Below the pieces are notes generated by a model that had not been told where the DNA came from, searched no databases, and saw only the letters and a list, made by a program, of their open reading frames with translations. DNA of 64,000 bases from JAEUJM01 sp044221555 (GTDB lineage Bacteria; Actinomycetota; Acidimicrobiia; Acidimicrobiales; DATDAH01). The stretch is from the NCBI GenBank assembly GCA_044221555.1, contig JBGAOY010000003.1, forward strand, positions 343,626-407,625, given 5' to 3'. This document shows, piece by piece, positions 1-8,875 of this stretch; the first letter of the stretch is position 1, and the number at the start of each line of letters is the position of its first letter. A program made the position numbers and the translations under genes.

Positions 1-1
1 C

Positions 2-634
2 GAGGACTTGCAGCATCGTCGTGAGGTCTTGGTGGTCATTCATAAGAGTCAGCGGGGTGCGTTCATTCGCAACGCAGAAGCGATCGAGGAGGCCCAGAGA
101 ATCAGCGACCAGAGGTACCGAGAGCTGACTGATGAACTCCAACGAATGGGTGTCAGCAGCCAGGTGTCGGCGGACGCAGGACGGCAACAGCGACTGCTGG
201 ATATTATGCGAATGAAGGACCTCGAACTAGTCGTGTCCATTGTGAAGGATCTGGATGAGTTGTTCCAAGCACTGCTTGACCATCTAGAGACCCAGCGCCA
301 CCTTGTTGGAGCGCTCATCGTACGCCTGAAGGTCATCAAGTGGATTTTCAAGTTTGAGCGAGAGGTGCTCCGGGTCGGAGTCTCTCTCGCCCTTCTCACG
401 ATCGTCGGAGGAGCACTGATCGGTTCGGTGGACGGTCTCCCCCTGGTCTTTGGAGTCGTTCTCACCATCGTGATCTGGGCAGCCGGTGAGTATCTGGTCA
501 TCCCTCGACTGAACGCCCTTGTTCGCCGACGTGAGTTGGCCTACGTCGAACGTTCGGCCCACGCCCTTCGCATAGCAACGCAGGCTCAGATGGTTCTACT
601 CCTCACCGCGGTCGGCATCGGACAGACCTCCTGA
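2..634 (+). CDS. Membrane-anchored hypothetical protein, 5' end outside the window
   Basis: I do not recognise a family. The frame is open from the first bases of the window; the first possible start inside it is a TTG at position 8, so the gene most likely begins upstream and is partial. The visible part has an N-terminal, charged, probably alpha-helical half of about 115 residues rich in Glu, Arg and Gln. Two hydrophobic segments follow (about residues 122-142 and 144-165) with a short hairpin between them, and then a basic tail. This layout suggests a cytoplasmic helical domain anchored by a membrane hairpin. The stop is followed by degraded sequence, so the downstream context gives no hint of function. 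Confidence 0.55.
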   Translation, partial: EDLQHRREVLVVIHKSQRGAFIRNAEAIEEAQRISDQRYRELTDELQRMGVSSQVSADAGRQQRLLDIMRMKDLELVVSIVKDLDELFQALLDHLETQRHLVGALIVRLKVIKWIFKFEREVLRVGVSLALLTIVGGALIGSVDGLPLVFGVVLTIVIWAAGEYLVIPRLNALVRRRELAYVERSAHALRIATQAQMVLLLTAVGIGQTS

Positions 635-1115
635 GTTCTGCCGCTCCGGCTACCCCATGTGCGCGAACGATGGCGCTGCCGGACGTGAGGTCGCCAGCGG
701 CCAGCCAGGTGGCCCGCTAGGTGTAGGCCTCCGCAGCGTCCAGCGCGTGTGCTCCCATGACCTGCGCCGGCGATGGCCGATGACTCTTTACGGAACCCGC
801 GTTCTGGGTCCCACCCCATCCTTCAATCGGATTGCTGTGGGGTGCCAGGGGCGCAGCTAATCCGCCTGTAGGTGCCGAGAAGTCATCGGCGCCACTGGTT
901 GGTGGCCGTCGGCCTGCTCCATCTCGGTGCGCTCGCCGCGGCTGGTTCGCTGACCTGCGAGTTGCGGTCGCCGCAGTGGCGCGGGTGTCTCCGCTGCCCA
1001 TGAGGCGTGCTGAGGAGATCCACCGCTTCGGCGCCGGCTCGCAGCTTGAGCTGCTCGCTGAGCGTTGCGCTGGGTCCTTGCCCTCGCCGAAGCTCATTCC
1101 CGCTGGTGCGGTGGT
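635..1115. other. Stretch without a recognisable gene
   Basis: Several overlapping open frames exist on both strands but none resembles a known protein, has a convincing ribosome binding site, or continues a neighbouring gene. It lies on the 3' side of the transposase relic and may be the remains of that element's flank. Confidence 0.4.
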
Positions 1116-1460
1116 TCAGGCGGCGGTGCGGCACTCGTTGATGAGCCCGGCGCAGGTGGTGCGCCGCTGGGTCCAGTGGCGGGCGACGAGGCGGCGGGGC
1201 CAGCCGATGACGGTGGCCGGCTGCGCGATGAGGAACACGTCGCGGAGGCGGGAGCGGTCGATTGCAGTGGACAACACCGCGAGGATGGTGCGGTCGGTCT
1301 CGGTGAATCTCGGTCGGTCGACCTGGCGTTGCAGCACGAGGACCTGGTGGCGCAGCGCGAGGATCTCGGCGTCGCTCTCGTGGCCGGCGGCGAACAGCAA
1401 ACCGAGGCGGCATAGCACCAGACGAGCGATCGACGGGATGAGGTTCTTGGCGGCGACGAC
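1116..1460 (-). pseudogene. Internally deleted DDE-type transposase (IS481/integrase-core-like)
   Basis: About 95 residues match the usual N-terminus of actinobacterial integrase-core transposases: a hydrophobic lead with RLVLCRLGLL, then ILALRHQVLVLQRQV, then TDRTILAVLS and VIGWPRRLVARHWTQ. In this family RHW(T) is followed by a linker and a catalytic DDE core of roughly 200 residues. Here it is followed directly by RRTTCAGLINECRTAA and a stop, which resembles the extreme C-terminus of the same family (R-R-D-x-L-G-G-L-I-x-E-Y...A-A). The gene therefore seems to have kept both ends and lost the catalytic core. The frame is open upstream to 1784, but that part shows no similarity, so the relic probably starts near 1460 at a GTC/GTG-rich stretch. 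It cannot be an active transposase. Confidence 0.6.
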
Positions 1461-1917
1461 GGTGTCGGTCCCCGCGACCGGTTCGTCCAGCGGTGTTCGT
1501 GAGTGAGGTGGGCCGACGACTTCGGCGAGGAGCGCTCGGATCCTGGTCCGTCGCCGCGCGGCGGCATCTGGTTGAAGGCCGCGGGTCAGCGCGGGGAGCG
1601 CTGTTCCGCCCGGTCCGAGCTGTCGCCACAGGAGTGCCCGGAGCCGTCCCAGTGCCGGGCCGGCGTCGAAGGCTGCGAAGGGTTCTCGTAGTCCGACCGT
1701 TCGAGTCCGGGGGCCGGCGCCGAGGAGACCTCCAAGGTCTGCCCGTCCCGCTCCCACGCGGCGAACGTGTGGGCGATGATGCATGGCGAGCTTGATCCTG
1801 CGTCCCGGCTGAAGGCAGACGACGACAGCTGCTTGTGACGCCTCGGTGACGCGCCGCCGGAAGCAGATCGCAGGAGGGACTCCACGTCCGTGTCGTCCCC
1901 CAGCAGAGGGACGAGAC
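1461..1917. other. Stretch without a recognisable gene
   Basis: It lies between the transposase relic and the lipoprotein gene, whose 3' end abuts it. Open frames on the minus strand here have no family resemblance and no good translation start. It is probably decayed flank of the mobile element. Confidence 0.35.
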
Positions 1918-2508
1918 TCAGCACTCCTTGATCGTCACCTCGGTGCCGGTCGCATCGGCGATGTCATGCAGGACGCTCAACTCTTCTTCGTTGTGCAGGA
2001 TGAAGAACCGGCTGCTCCACGGACCCTCCTCGAGCACCGCCACGCCACCGTCCCCGTAGCTGCGACATGGTTCAGGGAAGTCCGATTCGTTGACCGCTGA
2101 GCGTTCGTCGGCCGACCGGTAGATGGCGAAATAGACATCCACGCCTTCGACGAGACACTCCAGATCGGCCGTTGGCAGGGCGTACTGCGGGTCGTCGCTG
2201 ATAGCGCCCTCCCGGTCGGAGATGTCGATGTCCCCGTCACACGTCATCCCTGCGTCCAGAATCGCCTGCTGAACGTCCTCCAGGGTCTGCGGAGGCGGGC
2301 CATTGTCGCCGGCGTCCTGCGAGCCGGGATCGGTGGCCGATGTGCTCGCCCCGGCATCTGAGGATCCGGCAGCGTCGGGAGCGCTCGATTGAGGGTCAGA
2401 TGATTCGATGGTGGCCGCGGCGGAGTCGGCCGCGTCATTTGTGCCACCGGAACCGCATCCCGCCGCCAGGAGCAGGAGGATCGACACCACGCCAAAGGTT
2501 CTCGCCAT
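1918..2508 (-). CDS. Small secreted lipoprotein of unknown function
   Basis: The start is placed at the ATG that gives MARTFGVVSILLLLAAGC, a textbook lipoprotein signal: a positive residue, a hydrophobic core, then the lipobox LAAGC with the lipidated Cys near residue 18. The frame is open 11 codons further upstream, but that extension is arginine-rich and would spoil the signal. After the Cys comes a linker of about 60 residues rich in Ser, Ala, Asp and Pro, then a compact domain of about 110 residues ending in a Cys. Three further cysteines in that domain could form disulfides outside the cell. No family was recognised. The protein is expected on the outer face of the cytoplasmic membrane. 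Neighbours are decayed genes and give no functional clue. Confidence 0.7.
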   Translation of the reverse strand: MARTFGVVSILLLLAAGCGSGGTNDAADSAAATIESSDPQSSAPDAAGSSDAGASTSATDPGSQDAGDNGPPPQTLEDVQQAILDAGMTCDGDIDISDREGAISDDPQYALPTADLECLVEGVDVYFAIYRSADERSAVNESDFPEPCRSYGDGGVAVLEEGPWSSRFFILHNEEELSVLHDIADATGTEVTIKEC

Positions 2509-2571
2509 ACCGCGCGACCGTAGCCGCCCGCGCCCGCACACGCCGTGCCCTCCGCGGCGGTGACGACCCCC

Positions 2572-3121
2572 TCAACCGTCCGGCGCGCCCGTTCGACGGC
2601 GATGTGCGATCAGTTGGACGATCCGCAGTGTACCGACGAGGGCCCAGACCAGGACCAGGTAGGCGGCGAGGACCACGGCGTAGTTGCAGGCAGGAGGGAC
2701 GGCAGGTCGGGCGTGGCGCCGTAACGGCGCACGAGGGGCCACGACAACAGGATCAGCACGGCGGAGGTGAACAGCGCACAGCGGGCGAGCGGCCAGCCGG
2801 CGGGCGGGACGATCCGGGTGAGCGCCCGGCCGGCGGCGAGCACGAGGGGGACGACGAGGAGGTCGTGGAGAAGGTGACGCCGGCCCGATCGACCGCCCAG
2901 GACAACAGGGTGGCGCCCGGCGAATGGCCCCGCCCATGGACCGGGTACCCCGCCGCCCGGTCCAGGTAGGTGCGCACGAAGTCATGCGGTGAATCGATGC
3001 GGGTCGCGAACGGCAAGAAGTCGAACGTGCCGTGAATGGGCGCGCCCACCCGGGCCCAGCCCGTCGACGCCGCGAGTGCGAGGGCCCACGCCGTCGCGGT
3101 CACGCCCGTCAGCACCCGCAC
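2572..3121 (-). pseudogene. Frameshifted remnant of a multi-pass mannosyltransferase-like protein (GT87-like)
   Basis: The piece near 3121-2880 encodes one transmembrane helix, then HDFVRTYLDRAAGYPVHGRGHSPGATLL. The block with R-x-Y, YP and H-x-R-G-H-x-P-G is typical of actinobacterial membrane glycosyltransferases related to GT87. Coding similarity then moves to a second frame (about 2880-2690, VLAAGRALTRIVPPAGWPLA and a further helix) and to a third frame (about 2690-2572, YAVVLAAYLVLVWALVGT and a basic tail). Two frame changes and a total of about 180 residues, against 400-500 for the family, show that the gene is both deleted and frameshifted. Its 5' end overlaps the 5' end of the plus-strand GT2 gene, which has lost its own N-terminus. 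I infer that one rearrangement joined the two. Confidence 0.55.
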
Positions 3122-3803
3122 CGCGGTCCACCACAGGCGTTGGGCCAGCCGCGGCCCGCACCAGCTGGACGAGGCGGACGCCCTCCCCTTGGTCCTCGGC
3201 CGCCTTCCGGCGGGCTATCGGGCCATCGTGGTCGACAACCGATCGGTCGACGGCTCGGCCACGGTCGCGACCGAGCTCGGCGCGCTGGTCGTCAGCGAAC
3301 CTCTCCGGGGGTTCGGGGCGGCGTGCTGTGCCGGGCTCGAGGCCGCCGACGCCGCGGTCGTCGCCTTCTGCGACGCCGATGCATCGATCGACCCGGTCTG
3401 GCTCCCGCGCGTCACCGATCCGGTGACTGCCGGCGTGGTTGATCTCGCCCTCGGCGCCCGCCGGCCGATCGACCGCCGCGTGTGGCCGTTGCACGCCCGC
3501 CTGGCCAACCGCTACCTCGCCCACCGCGTCCGCCGGATGACCGGTGCCAGACTGACGGACCTGGGACCGTTGCGGGCCGCTCGCCGCGACGACCTGCTCG
3601 ACCTCGGCGTGGCCGATCGTCGATTCGGCTGGCCGCTCGAGATGGTGCTGCGCGCGGCCGGCGCCGGCTGGACCATCACCGAGCTCGGCGTCCCCTACCT
3701 ACCGAGGACGGGACGGTCCAAGGTGACGGGCACGGTCGCCGGAACCCTGCGCGCCGTCCGGGACATGCGCGCCGTGCTCGCGGCGTCCGCCGCCTGGATC
3801 TGA
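3036..3803 (+). CDS. Glycosyltransferase family 2, N-terminus disrupted
   Basis: From position 3165 the product is a clear GT-A fold family 2 glycosyltransferase: LDEADALPLVL, then IVVDNRSVDGSA, then FCDADASID (the metal- and nucleotide-sugar-binding D-x-D region), then RFGWPLEMVLRAA and YLPRTGRSKVTGT. It should transfer a sugar from an NDP- or polyprenyl-phosphate donor at the membrane. Family members begin with a beta strand of type V-V-L-P-C-L-D-E; here only L-D-E remains. The 43 residues before it come from sequence antisense to the mannosyltransferase relic. The only in-frame ATG is at 3036 and has no credible ribosome binding site. The protein lacks the first nucleotide-binding strand and is probably impaired, so it could equally be called a 5'-truncated pseudogene. 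Confidence 0.6.
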   Translation: MGAPTRAQPVDAASARAHAVAVTPVSTRTAVHHRRWASRGPHQLDEADALPLVLGRLPAGYRAIVVDNRSVDGSATVATELGALVVSEPLRGFGAACCAGLEAADAAVVAFCDADASIDPVWLPRVTDPVTAGVVDLALGARRPIDRRVWPLHARLANRYLAHRVRRMTGARLTDLGPLRAARRDDLLDLGVADRRFGWPLEMVLRAAGAGWTITELGVPYLPRTGRSKVTGTVAGTLRAVRDMRAVLAASAAWI

Positions 3804-3939
3804 TCGCGTCGTCGCGGCATCGCCGGTCGCCGGACGGTCACGGTTCTGTCACGATCTGCGGCGGTCCGGTCGGCGGCCCCGGCGACGGGGCAGAGACGGA
3901 CGGTGTCCACCGACCACCCCGCTGACGGCGCCGCCAGCA

Positions 3940-4072
3940 CGAAACCTCGTCGTCGAGCTCGGCATCATCCTCGCCCTGATGTGGCCCGCGAGCAGGTGGA
4001 CACCGCCCTGGCCGGGCCCATGGACGGCCACGCCGCCATGGACAGGAGCATTGACGAGGAAGGCTCGCCAGA
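3940..4072 (+). pseudogene. Scar of a UPF0718-type permease gene
   Basis: Two short coding pieces in different frames look like parts of one predicted permease. The first (about 3943-3981) reads NLVVELGIILALM, a helix start common in these permeases. The second (about 3979-4070) reads AREQVDTALAGPMDGHAAM followed by DRSID, resembling the cytoplasmic loop with M-x-G-H-A-x-M-D-M-S in UPF0718 proteins. In an intact protein the two parts are separated by further helices. The rest of the 3804-4195 interval shows nothing recognisable. The assignment rests on pattern memory of short motifs and is tentative. Confidence 0.35.
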
Positions 4073-4195
4073 TGCTCAGCGAGATGAACGCATGACCGAG
4101 TTGCGCCGCGGGCGAACGCCGACCGGTGCGGGTGGAAGGGTCCGCCGCCCGGGCGCCGGGAGCGGCGGCGTGGCTCGGCTGGCGTCGGGGTCGGC

Positions 4196-5515
4196 GTGCG
4201 CGTCCGGCTGAACGACCTGGTCGAGCGGGCCCGAGTCAGCCTGTTCTTCCTGCCGATGGTCGGCGTCCTCGGTGCCGTGGCGCTCGGAGGCGCCAGCCTG
4301 GCCCTCGACCGCCGCTTCGTCGAAGCGTCCACCGATCTCCCGATCGGCCTGGTCTCGACGGTCGACGCCGCCCGGGCCGTCCTCAGCACGGTCGCGGGGG
4401 CAACCATCACCTTCGCCAGCATTGCGTTCTCCGTGGCGCTGCTGATCATCCAACAGGCGTCCAGCCAGTACTCGCCGAGGGTGGTGCACACGCTGTTCCG
4501 CGACCCGTTCAACAAGCGGGTCATGGGCCTGGTCGTCGGCACCTTCACGTTCTGCGTGGTCGTGCTGCGGTCCGTTCGCACGGCCCTCGAGCAGGGTGGG
4601 GACCCCATCGTCCCGAACGTGTCGGTGGCGCTGGCGGTGGTGCTCGGGATCGCCACGATCCTGGCGATCGTCGCGTTCATCAACCACAGCGCCCACTCGA
4701 TGGACGTGAGCGAGATCCTCGAACGGGTCCGGGTGGACACCATCGAGGTCGTCCAGCGAACGTGGCGCGAGCACGAGACCGACGAGGACGGTCACGTCGA
4801 CCCGGTCGGCACGCCGTCCCCCGCAGTCGGCGCCGAGCTCCGATTCCGTTGCACCGGCTGGATCCGGCGGCTCGACATCGACGCGCTGTTCGAGGCGATC
4901 GAGCCGGGGCACACGCTGCACCTCGAAATGACGCCCGGTCGCTACGCCATCGCCGGGACGATCCTCGGTCACCTCGAGCCTCGGCCGGAGGACCTGGAGG
5001 CGGTCCAACGGGCGGTGAACGCCGCCGTCGTCACCGGCACCACCCGAACCACCCAGCAGGACGCCGCGTACGGGCTCCGACAACTTGCCGACGTCGCGCT
5101 CACGGCGCTCTCTCCGGGCGTCAACGATCCCACCACCGCCCAAGATGCCATCTTCCACTCGGCCGCGGTGCTCGTCGAGATGCTCCGGCGCGATCCGCCC
5201 CTGCCCACCGTGATGGACCGGGACGGCAAGCGAGTCATCGCGGCCGAGAACGCCGCGCCGGCCGAGCTCGTCCGCCTCGCCTTCGCAGAGACCCGGCGAG
5301 CGGCTGTGCACCATCCAGCCGTGTGCGTCTACCTGCTCTCGGCGCTGGCGATGGTGGCTGAGCCGATCACCGCGCTCGACCTCGACGAGCGCACCGCTGA
5401 GCTCTCGGAGCAGGCCGCGCTGGTCGTCGACGGCTGTCGGGCCGAGGGGCTGCTTCCCGACGATCTGCTCGAGGTCGAGGACGCCTACCGCCGAAAGTTC
5501 CCCGCGGCGCCCTGA
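4196..5515 (+). CDS. DUF2254 family predicted membrane protein
   Basis: The protein of 439 residues has four hydrophobic segments in the first 170 residues (about 15-40, 65-90, 115-135 and 145-168). A soluble C-terminal region of about 260 residues follows. The second helix region, with TITFASIAFSVALLIIQQAS and SQYSPRV, is the hallmark of DUF2254 proteins; ALSPGVNDPTTAQDAI in the soluble half is a second conserved block. The function is not established; location in the cytoplasmic membrane is expected. The GTG start at 4196 puts the first helix close to the N-terminus. The lipase gene begins 6 bases after the stop, so the two are probably co-transcribed. Confidence 0.85.
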   Translation: MRVRLNDLVERARVSLFFLPMVGVLGAVALGGASLALDRRFVEASTDLPIGLVSTVDAARAVLSTVAGATITFASIAFSVALLIIQQASSQYSPRVVHTLFRDPFNKRVMGLVVGTFTFCVVVLRSVRTALEQGGDPIVPNVSVALAVVLGIATILAIVAFINHSAHSMDVSEILERVRVDTIEVVQRTWREHETDEDGHVDPVGTPSPAVGAELRFRCTGWIRRLDIDALFEAIEPGHTLHLEMTPGRYAIAGTILGHLEPRPEDLEAVQRAVNAAVVTGTTRTTQQDAAYGLRQLADVALTALSPGVNDPTTAQDAIFHSAAVLVEMLRRDPPLPTVMDRDGKRVIAAENAAPAELVRLAFAETRRAAVHHPAVCVYLLSALAMVAEPITALDLDERTAELSEQAALVVDGCRAEGLLPDDLLEVEDAYRRKFPAAP

Positions 5516-5521
5516 GGGGCC

Positions 5522-6742
5522 GTGGTCCGTCCGCTCATGGGGGTCGTCCGGCGCCTCTCGGTGGCGGCGGGACTGCTGCTGACGCTCGCCGGGCCGGCGT
5601 CGTGTGGCCTCGCCTCGGGCCCGTCCTCGGGGTCGTCCTCCCCGCCGTCCACCAGCCAGCCCCAGGCACTCGACGCCGACGCGGATCTCTACCGGCCGGC
5701 CGACCCGATTCCGGACGGTCCCGCGGGAACGCTCCTGTGGTACCAGGATCTGCCGGCCGGCCTCCCCGATGCACGGGCGTGGCGCATCCTTTACCTGTTT
5801 CGACCGGTGGACGGCGAGCCGCAGGCGGTCTCGGGCATGGTCGTCGTCCCGACGGGTGGCCCGCCCCGGTCGGGCTTCCCCGTGGTGGGCTGGGCCCACC
5901 CCACCGATGGCGTGGCCGACCGGTGCGCGCCGTCGAAGGACGGACCGGCGACGGTCATCGGCGTCCGCGCGCTGTTCGGGGACGGCTTCGTAGTGGCAGC
6001 CACCGATTACGAGGGGCTGGGCACACCGGGGACCCATCCCTACCTCGACGGGGTGAGCGCCGGGCGCACGCTGATCGATGCCGTCCGTGCCGCGAGCCAG
6101 CTGCCGCAGACGCCGACGTCGGACCAGACGTTGTTCTGGGGCTACTCCCAGGGCGGGCAGGCCGCCTTGTTCGCCGCGCAGGAAGTGGCCACCTACGCCC
6201 CGGAGCTGGAGGTGGCGGGAACCGTCGCGGCGGCGCCGGCGGCGAACCTCCGCCGGTTGGCCGGGGGCGACGACGGGCGCCCCCCGCTGCCCGGATTGGC
6301 CCTGATGATGATCGGCTCGTGGGCCCTCGACCGCAGCCTCGAACCCGGGAGCATCCTCGATGACGCCGCGGCGGCCCTGGTCCCACGCCTCGAGGAGACG
6401 TGCGATCCCAAACGCCTCATCGCCGACCTCTCCGGACCCCTGGTCTTCGATCCACCGGCTACCCGACAGGCCCCCTGGGACGACCTCATCGATCGCAGCA
6501 CCCCCGGCTCGTCCCGATCGGAGGGCCCGGTGCTCCTGGTGCAGGGCGGCCGAGACCGGCTGCTCGACCCGGCGTCCACGGCCCGCCTCTTCCGGAGCAT
6601 GTGCCAGACCGGTTCCACGGTCGAGCTGCGACGCTTCCCCGGCCAGGGCCACGGGGTGGCCCTGCGCGCCGCCGATCAGATCACCCGTTGGCTGGCGCAC
6701 CGCCGCGACGGCCTGGCCGCCGCCGACGAGTGCGCGCCGTGA
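5522..6742 (+). CDS. Secreted lipoprotein lipase/esterase (secretory lipase family, alpha/beta hydrolase)
   Basis: The N-terminus is a signal sequence with a possible lipobox (AGPASC), suggesting export and lipid anchoring. The mature part follows the LIP secretory-lipase pattern. A region PVVGWAHPTDGVADRCAPS precedes a DYEGLGTPG loop, and the nucleophile elbow GYSQGG has Ser209 as the likely catalytic residue. LLVQGGRDRLLDP carries the probable Asp, and GQGHGVALR the probable His. It should hydrolyse acyl esters outside the membrane. The GTG at 5522 sits just behind GAGGGG; an ATG at 5537 is an alternative that leaves the signal intact. It directly follows the DUF2254 gene. Confidence 0.8.
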   Translation: MVRPLMGVVRRLSVAAGLLLTLAGPASCGLASGPSSGSSSPPSTSQPQALDADADLYRPADPIPDGPAGTLLWYQDLPAGLPDARAWRILYLFRPVDGEPQAVSGMVVVPTGGPPRSGFPVVGWAHPTDGVADRCAPSKDGPATVIGVRALFGDGFVVAATDYEGLGTPGTHPYLDGVSAGRTLIDAVRAASQLPQTPTSDQTLFWGYSQGGQAALFAAQEVATYAPELEVAGTVAAAPAANLRRLAGGDDGRPPLPGLALMMIGSWALDRSLEPGSILDDAAAALVPRLEETCDPKRLIADLSGPLVFDPPATRQAPWDDLIDRSTPGSSRSEGPVLLVQGGRDRLLDPASTARLFRSMCQTGSTVELRRFPGQGHGVALRAADQITRWLAHRRDGLAAADECAP

Positions 6743-6875
6743 GCAGCCGGGTGCGATCGGCCGTGTCGCCCGGCCACCCTGGTCCGGCGTGGCGAGCGCC
6801 ACGCAGCCGTTCGGGGCTGCCCATTTCCCGGAGGGGTAGGGAGGTCAGGTCCAGTCGACCCGCACGGAGGTGGGA

Positions 6876-7385
6876 GTGATCGCCATCGAGTCGTGGCCGA
6901 GGTGGGTGGGGGTCGCGGCCGGGGCGCCGCTGGCGTACGGGGCCGTCGTCCTCGTGCTGCGCGCCGCGGGCAAGCGCACGCTGAGCAAGCTCAACGCCTT
7001 CGACTTCATCGTCACCATCGCGCTCGGATCGCTGCTGGCGACGGTCATGGTGTCGCCGAGCGTGACACTGACCGCGGGCCTCGTCGCTATCGTCGCCCTG
7101 ATCGGCCTACAAGCAGTGGTCACCTGGGTGTCCGTGCGCTGGTCGTTCGCGCGTCGGATCCTGACGTCGCCTCCCTCCGCGGTGGTGGTGAACGGCTGCG
7201 TCGTCGATGATGCGCTCGAGCGGAACCGGCTGACGCCCGGCGAGCTGCGCCAGGCGCTTCGTCAGCACGGCGTGTCGACGATCCACGATGTCGACCTGGT
7301 GGTCCTGGAGACGGATGGCACGCTGAGCGTGTTGCAGGGCGAGCGCGCCCTCCACGGGTGGGCGACCCAAGACGTGGAGCGCTGA
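6876..7385 (+). CDS. DUF421 (YetF-like) membrane protein
   Basis: The product of about 169 residues has three N-terminal hydrophobic helices and a small soluble C-terminal domain. It carries the usual DUF421 signature: GKRTLSKLNAFDFIVTIALG after the first helix, and later RLTPGELRQALRQHGV and DVDLVVLETDGTLSVL. Family members are integral membrane proteins of unknown biochemical role, linked in spore formers to YetF-type proteins. I place the start at the GTG at 6876 because GGAGG ends five bases before it; a GTG at 6870 overlaps that site. The next gene starts five bases after the stop. Confidence 0.8.
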   Translation: MIAIESWPRWVGVAAGAPLAYGAVVLVLRAAGKRTLSKLNAFDFIVTIALGSLLATVMVSPSVTLTAGLVAIVALIGLQAVVTWVSVRWSFARRILTSPPSAVVVNGCVVDDALERNRLTPGELRQALRQHGVSTIHDVDLVVLETDGTLSVLQGERALHGWATQDVER

Positions 7386-7390
7386 CCGGC

Positions 7391-8875
7391 GTGGACCTGG
7401 ACCTCCGGGCGTGGGGAGGTCGGTCCGCCCGCCGATCGAGGCGGGCCGCCTCGACCGCCACGCACGCGCTGCTCAGGCACGGCCCCCTCGTCGTGGTCGC
7501 CCTGGCCGGCGCCGTCACGGCCGTCGCCGTCTTCGGGCACGTCAGCGTCCCGGTCGGTCCGTTCGACACGACGATGACCGCGCGACCGGTGAGCGCGGGC
7601 GGGACGGACGTCGAGCTCGCACCGCTCGGCAGGATCGAGGTCGACAGCCACCGTGGGCCGCTGGGGCTGGACCTCCGCGTCGATCAACTGCGCGAGCGAG
7701 AGGCGCGGTCGTTCATCGATGCTCCCTCCGAGTTCCCGGTGGCCAAAGCGGCCTTGGCCGAGGACGTGCAGCAGGGTCTGCGTCGGTTGATCATCCGCGT
7801 CGTGCTGGCGGCCACGCTCGGCGGTGCCCTGGCGGCGCTGGCGTGGCGTCGCCATTGGTCGGCCGCCGTGATCGGCCTGCTGGTCGGGCTCCTCGCCTCG
7901 GGCGGTGCGGTCGGGGTGGCACTGGCGTCGTGGGATGCCGACTCCCTCACCGAGCCCCGGTACTCAGGCCTGTTGACGCTGGCACCCCAGGCCATCGGCG
8001 ACGCCCGGGACGTGGTCGACCGGTTCTCGGACCACCGCGCCCAACTCGCCAACATCGTGGAGAACGTGGCCACTCTCTATCAGACGGCCGATCAACTGCA
8101 GTCCTTCCGCCCGGATGGATCGACCATCCGGGTCCTGCACGTGAGTGACCTCCACCTCAATCCCGAGGGCTTCGACCTGATGGAGCAGATCGTCCAGCAG
8201 TTCGCGGTGGACGTCGTCGTGGACACCGGTGACCTCAACGACTGGGGGACGACCCTCGAGGGACGCTTCGCCCGCCGCATCCGGGGTCTCGGGGTGCCCT
8301 ACGTGTTCGTGCGTGGCAACCACGACTCGGCGGCGACCGCGCGGGCCGTGCGGCGCCAGCCCAATGCCGTCGTCCTCAACGGCCACGCCGAAACCGTCGC
8401 CGGCCTGACCTTCTGGGGGAGGGGGGATCCCCGGTTCACCCCGGACAAGTCCCTCGAGGGCAGCGGCGACGACGAACGCGCCGTCGCCGAGGAAACCGCG
8501 CCCCTGGTCGCCGCCGCCGTCCGGGACGAGCGCCGCCCCATCGACGTCGTGGTCGTCCACGATCCCACCATCGCAACGGATCTCGCCGGCCTGGTGCCGC
8601 TGGTGCTCGCCGGCCACCGGCACCGCCCGGATCGGCTCACCCTCGGCGAGGACACGACGGTGCTCGTCGAGGGCTCGACCGGCGGTGCCGGTCTCCGGGC
8701 GCTCGATGGCGATGAGGCCGTGCCACTGTCCTGCTCGGTCCTGTACTTCGATGCCGACGAGCGGACGCTCGAGGCGATGGATCGGATCGAGGTCGGCGGC
8801 CCGGATCGCTCCCAGGTGAGCATCGAGCGTCACATCGTCAGGGTCGAGGGCGACGGCGACGCTCCATCGGGCTGA
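7391..8875 (+). CDS. Membrane-bound calcineurin-like metallophosphoesterase
   Basis: About 240 N-terminal residues hold three hydrophobic helices (near residues 30-50, 130-150 and 155-178) and an intervening extracytoplasmic region. The C-terminal half is a metallophosphoesterase with the full set of metal ligands in order: HVSDLHLN (D-x-H), DTGDLND (G-D), VRGNHDS (G-N-H-D), VVVHDP and AGHRHRPD (G-H-x-H). It should hydrolyse a phosphoester; the substrate cannot be told. The GTG at 7391 lies just after the DUF421 stop; a GTG at 7358, inside the upstream gene, is also in frame. Compact spacing suggests one transcript from the DUF2254 gene onward. Confidence 0.8.
   Translation: MDLDLRAWGGRSARRSRRAASTATHALLRHGPLVVVALAGAVTAVAVFGHVSVPVGPFDTTMTARPVSAGGTDVELAPLGRIEVDSHRGPLGLDLRVDQLREREARSFIDAPSEFPVAKAALAEDVQQGLRRLIIRVVLAATLGGALAALAWRRHWSAAVIGLLVGLLASGGAVGVALASWDADSLTEPRYSGLLTLAPQAIGDARDVVDRFSDHRAQLANIVENVATLYQTADQLQSFRPDGSTIRVLHVSDLHLNPEGFDLMEQIVQQFAVDVVVDTGDLNDWGTTLEGRFARRIRGLGVPYVFVRGNHDSAATARAVRRQPNAVVLNGHAETVAGLTFWGRGDPRFTPDKSLEGSGDDERAVAEETAPLVAAAVRDERRPIDVVVVHDPTIATDLAGLVPLVLAGHRHRPDRLTLGEDTTVLVEGSTGGAGLRALDGDEAVPLSCSVLYFDADERTLEAMDRIEVGGPDRSQVSIERHIVRVEGDGDAPSG

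Noticed and set aside
1461..1784. Upstream extension of the transposase relic frame
   Set aside because: The frame is open, but its sequence has no transposase resemblance and is Arg/Gly-rich, as random high-GC frames are.
4076..6802. Very long minus-strand open frame opposite the DUF2254 and lipase genes
   Set aside because: It is antisense to two genes with strong family motifs, is extremely Arg/Gly-rich and has no domain resemblance. High GC content leaves long antisense frames open.
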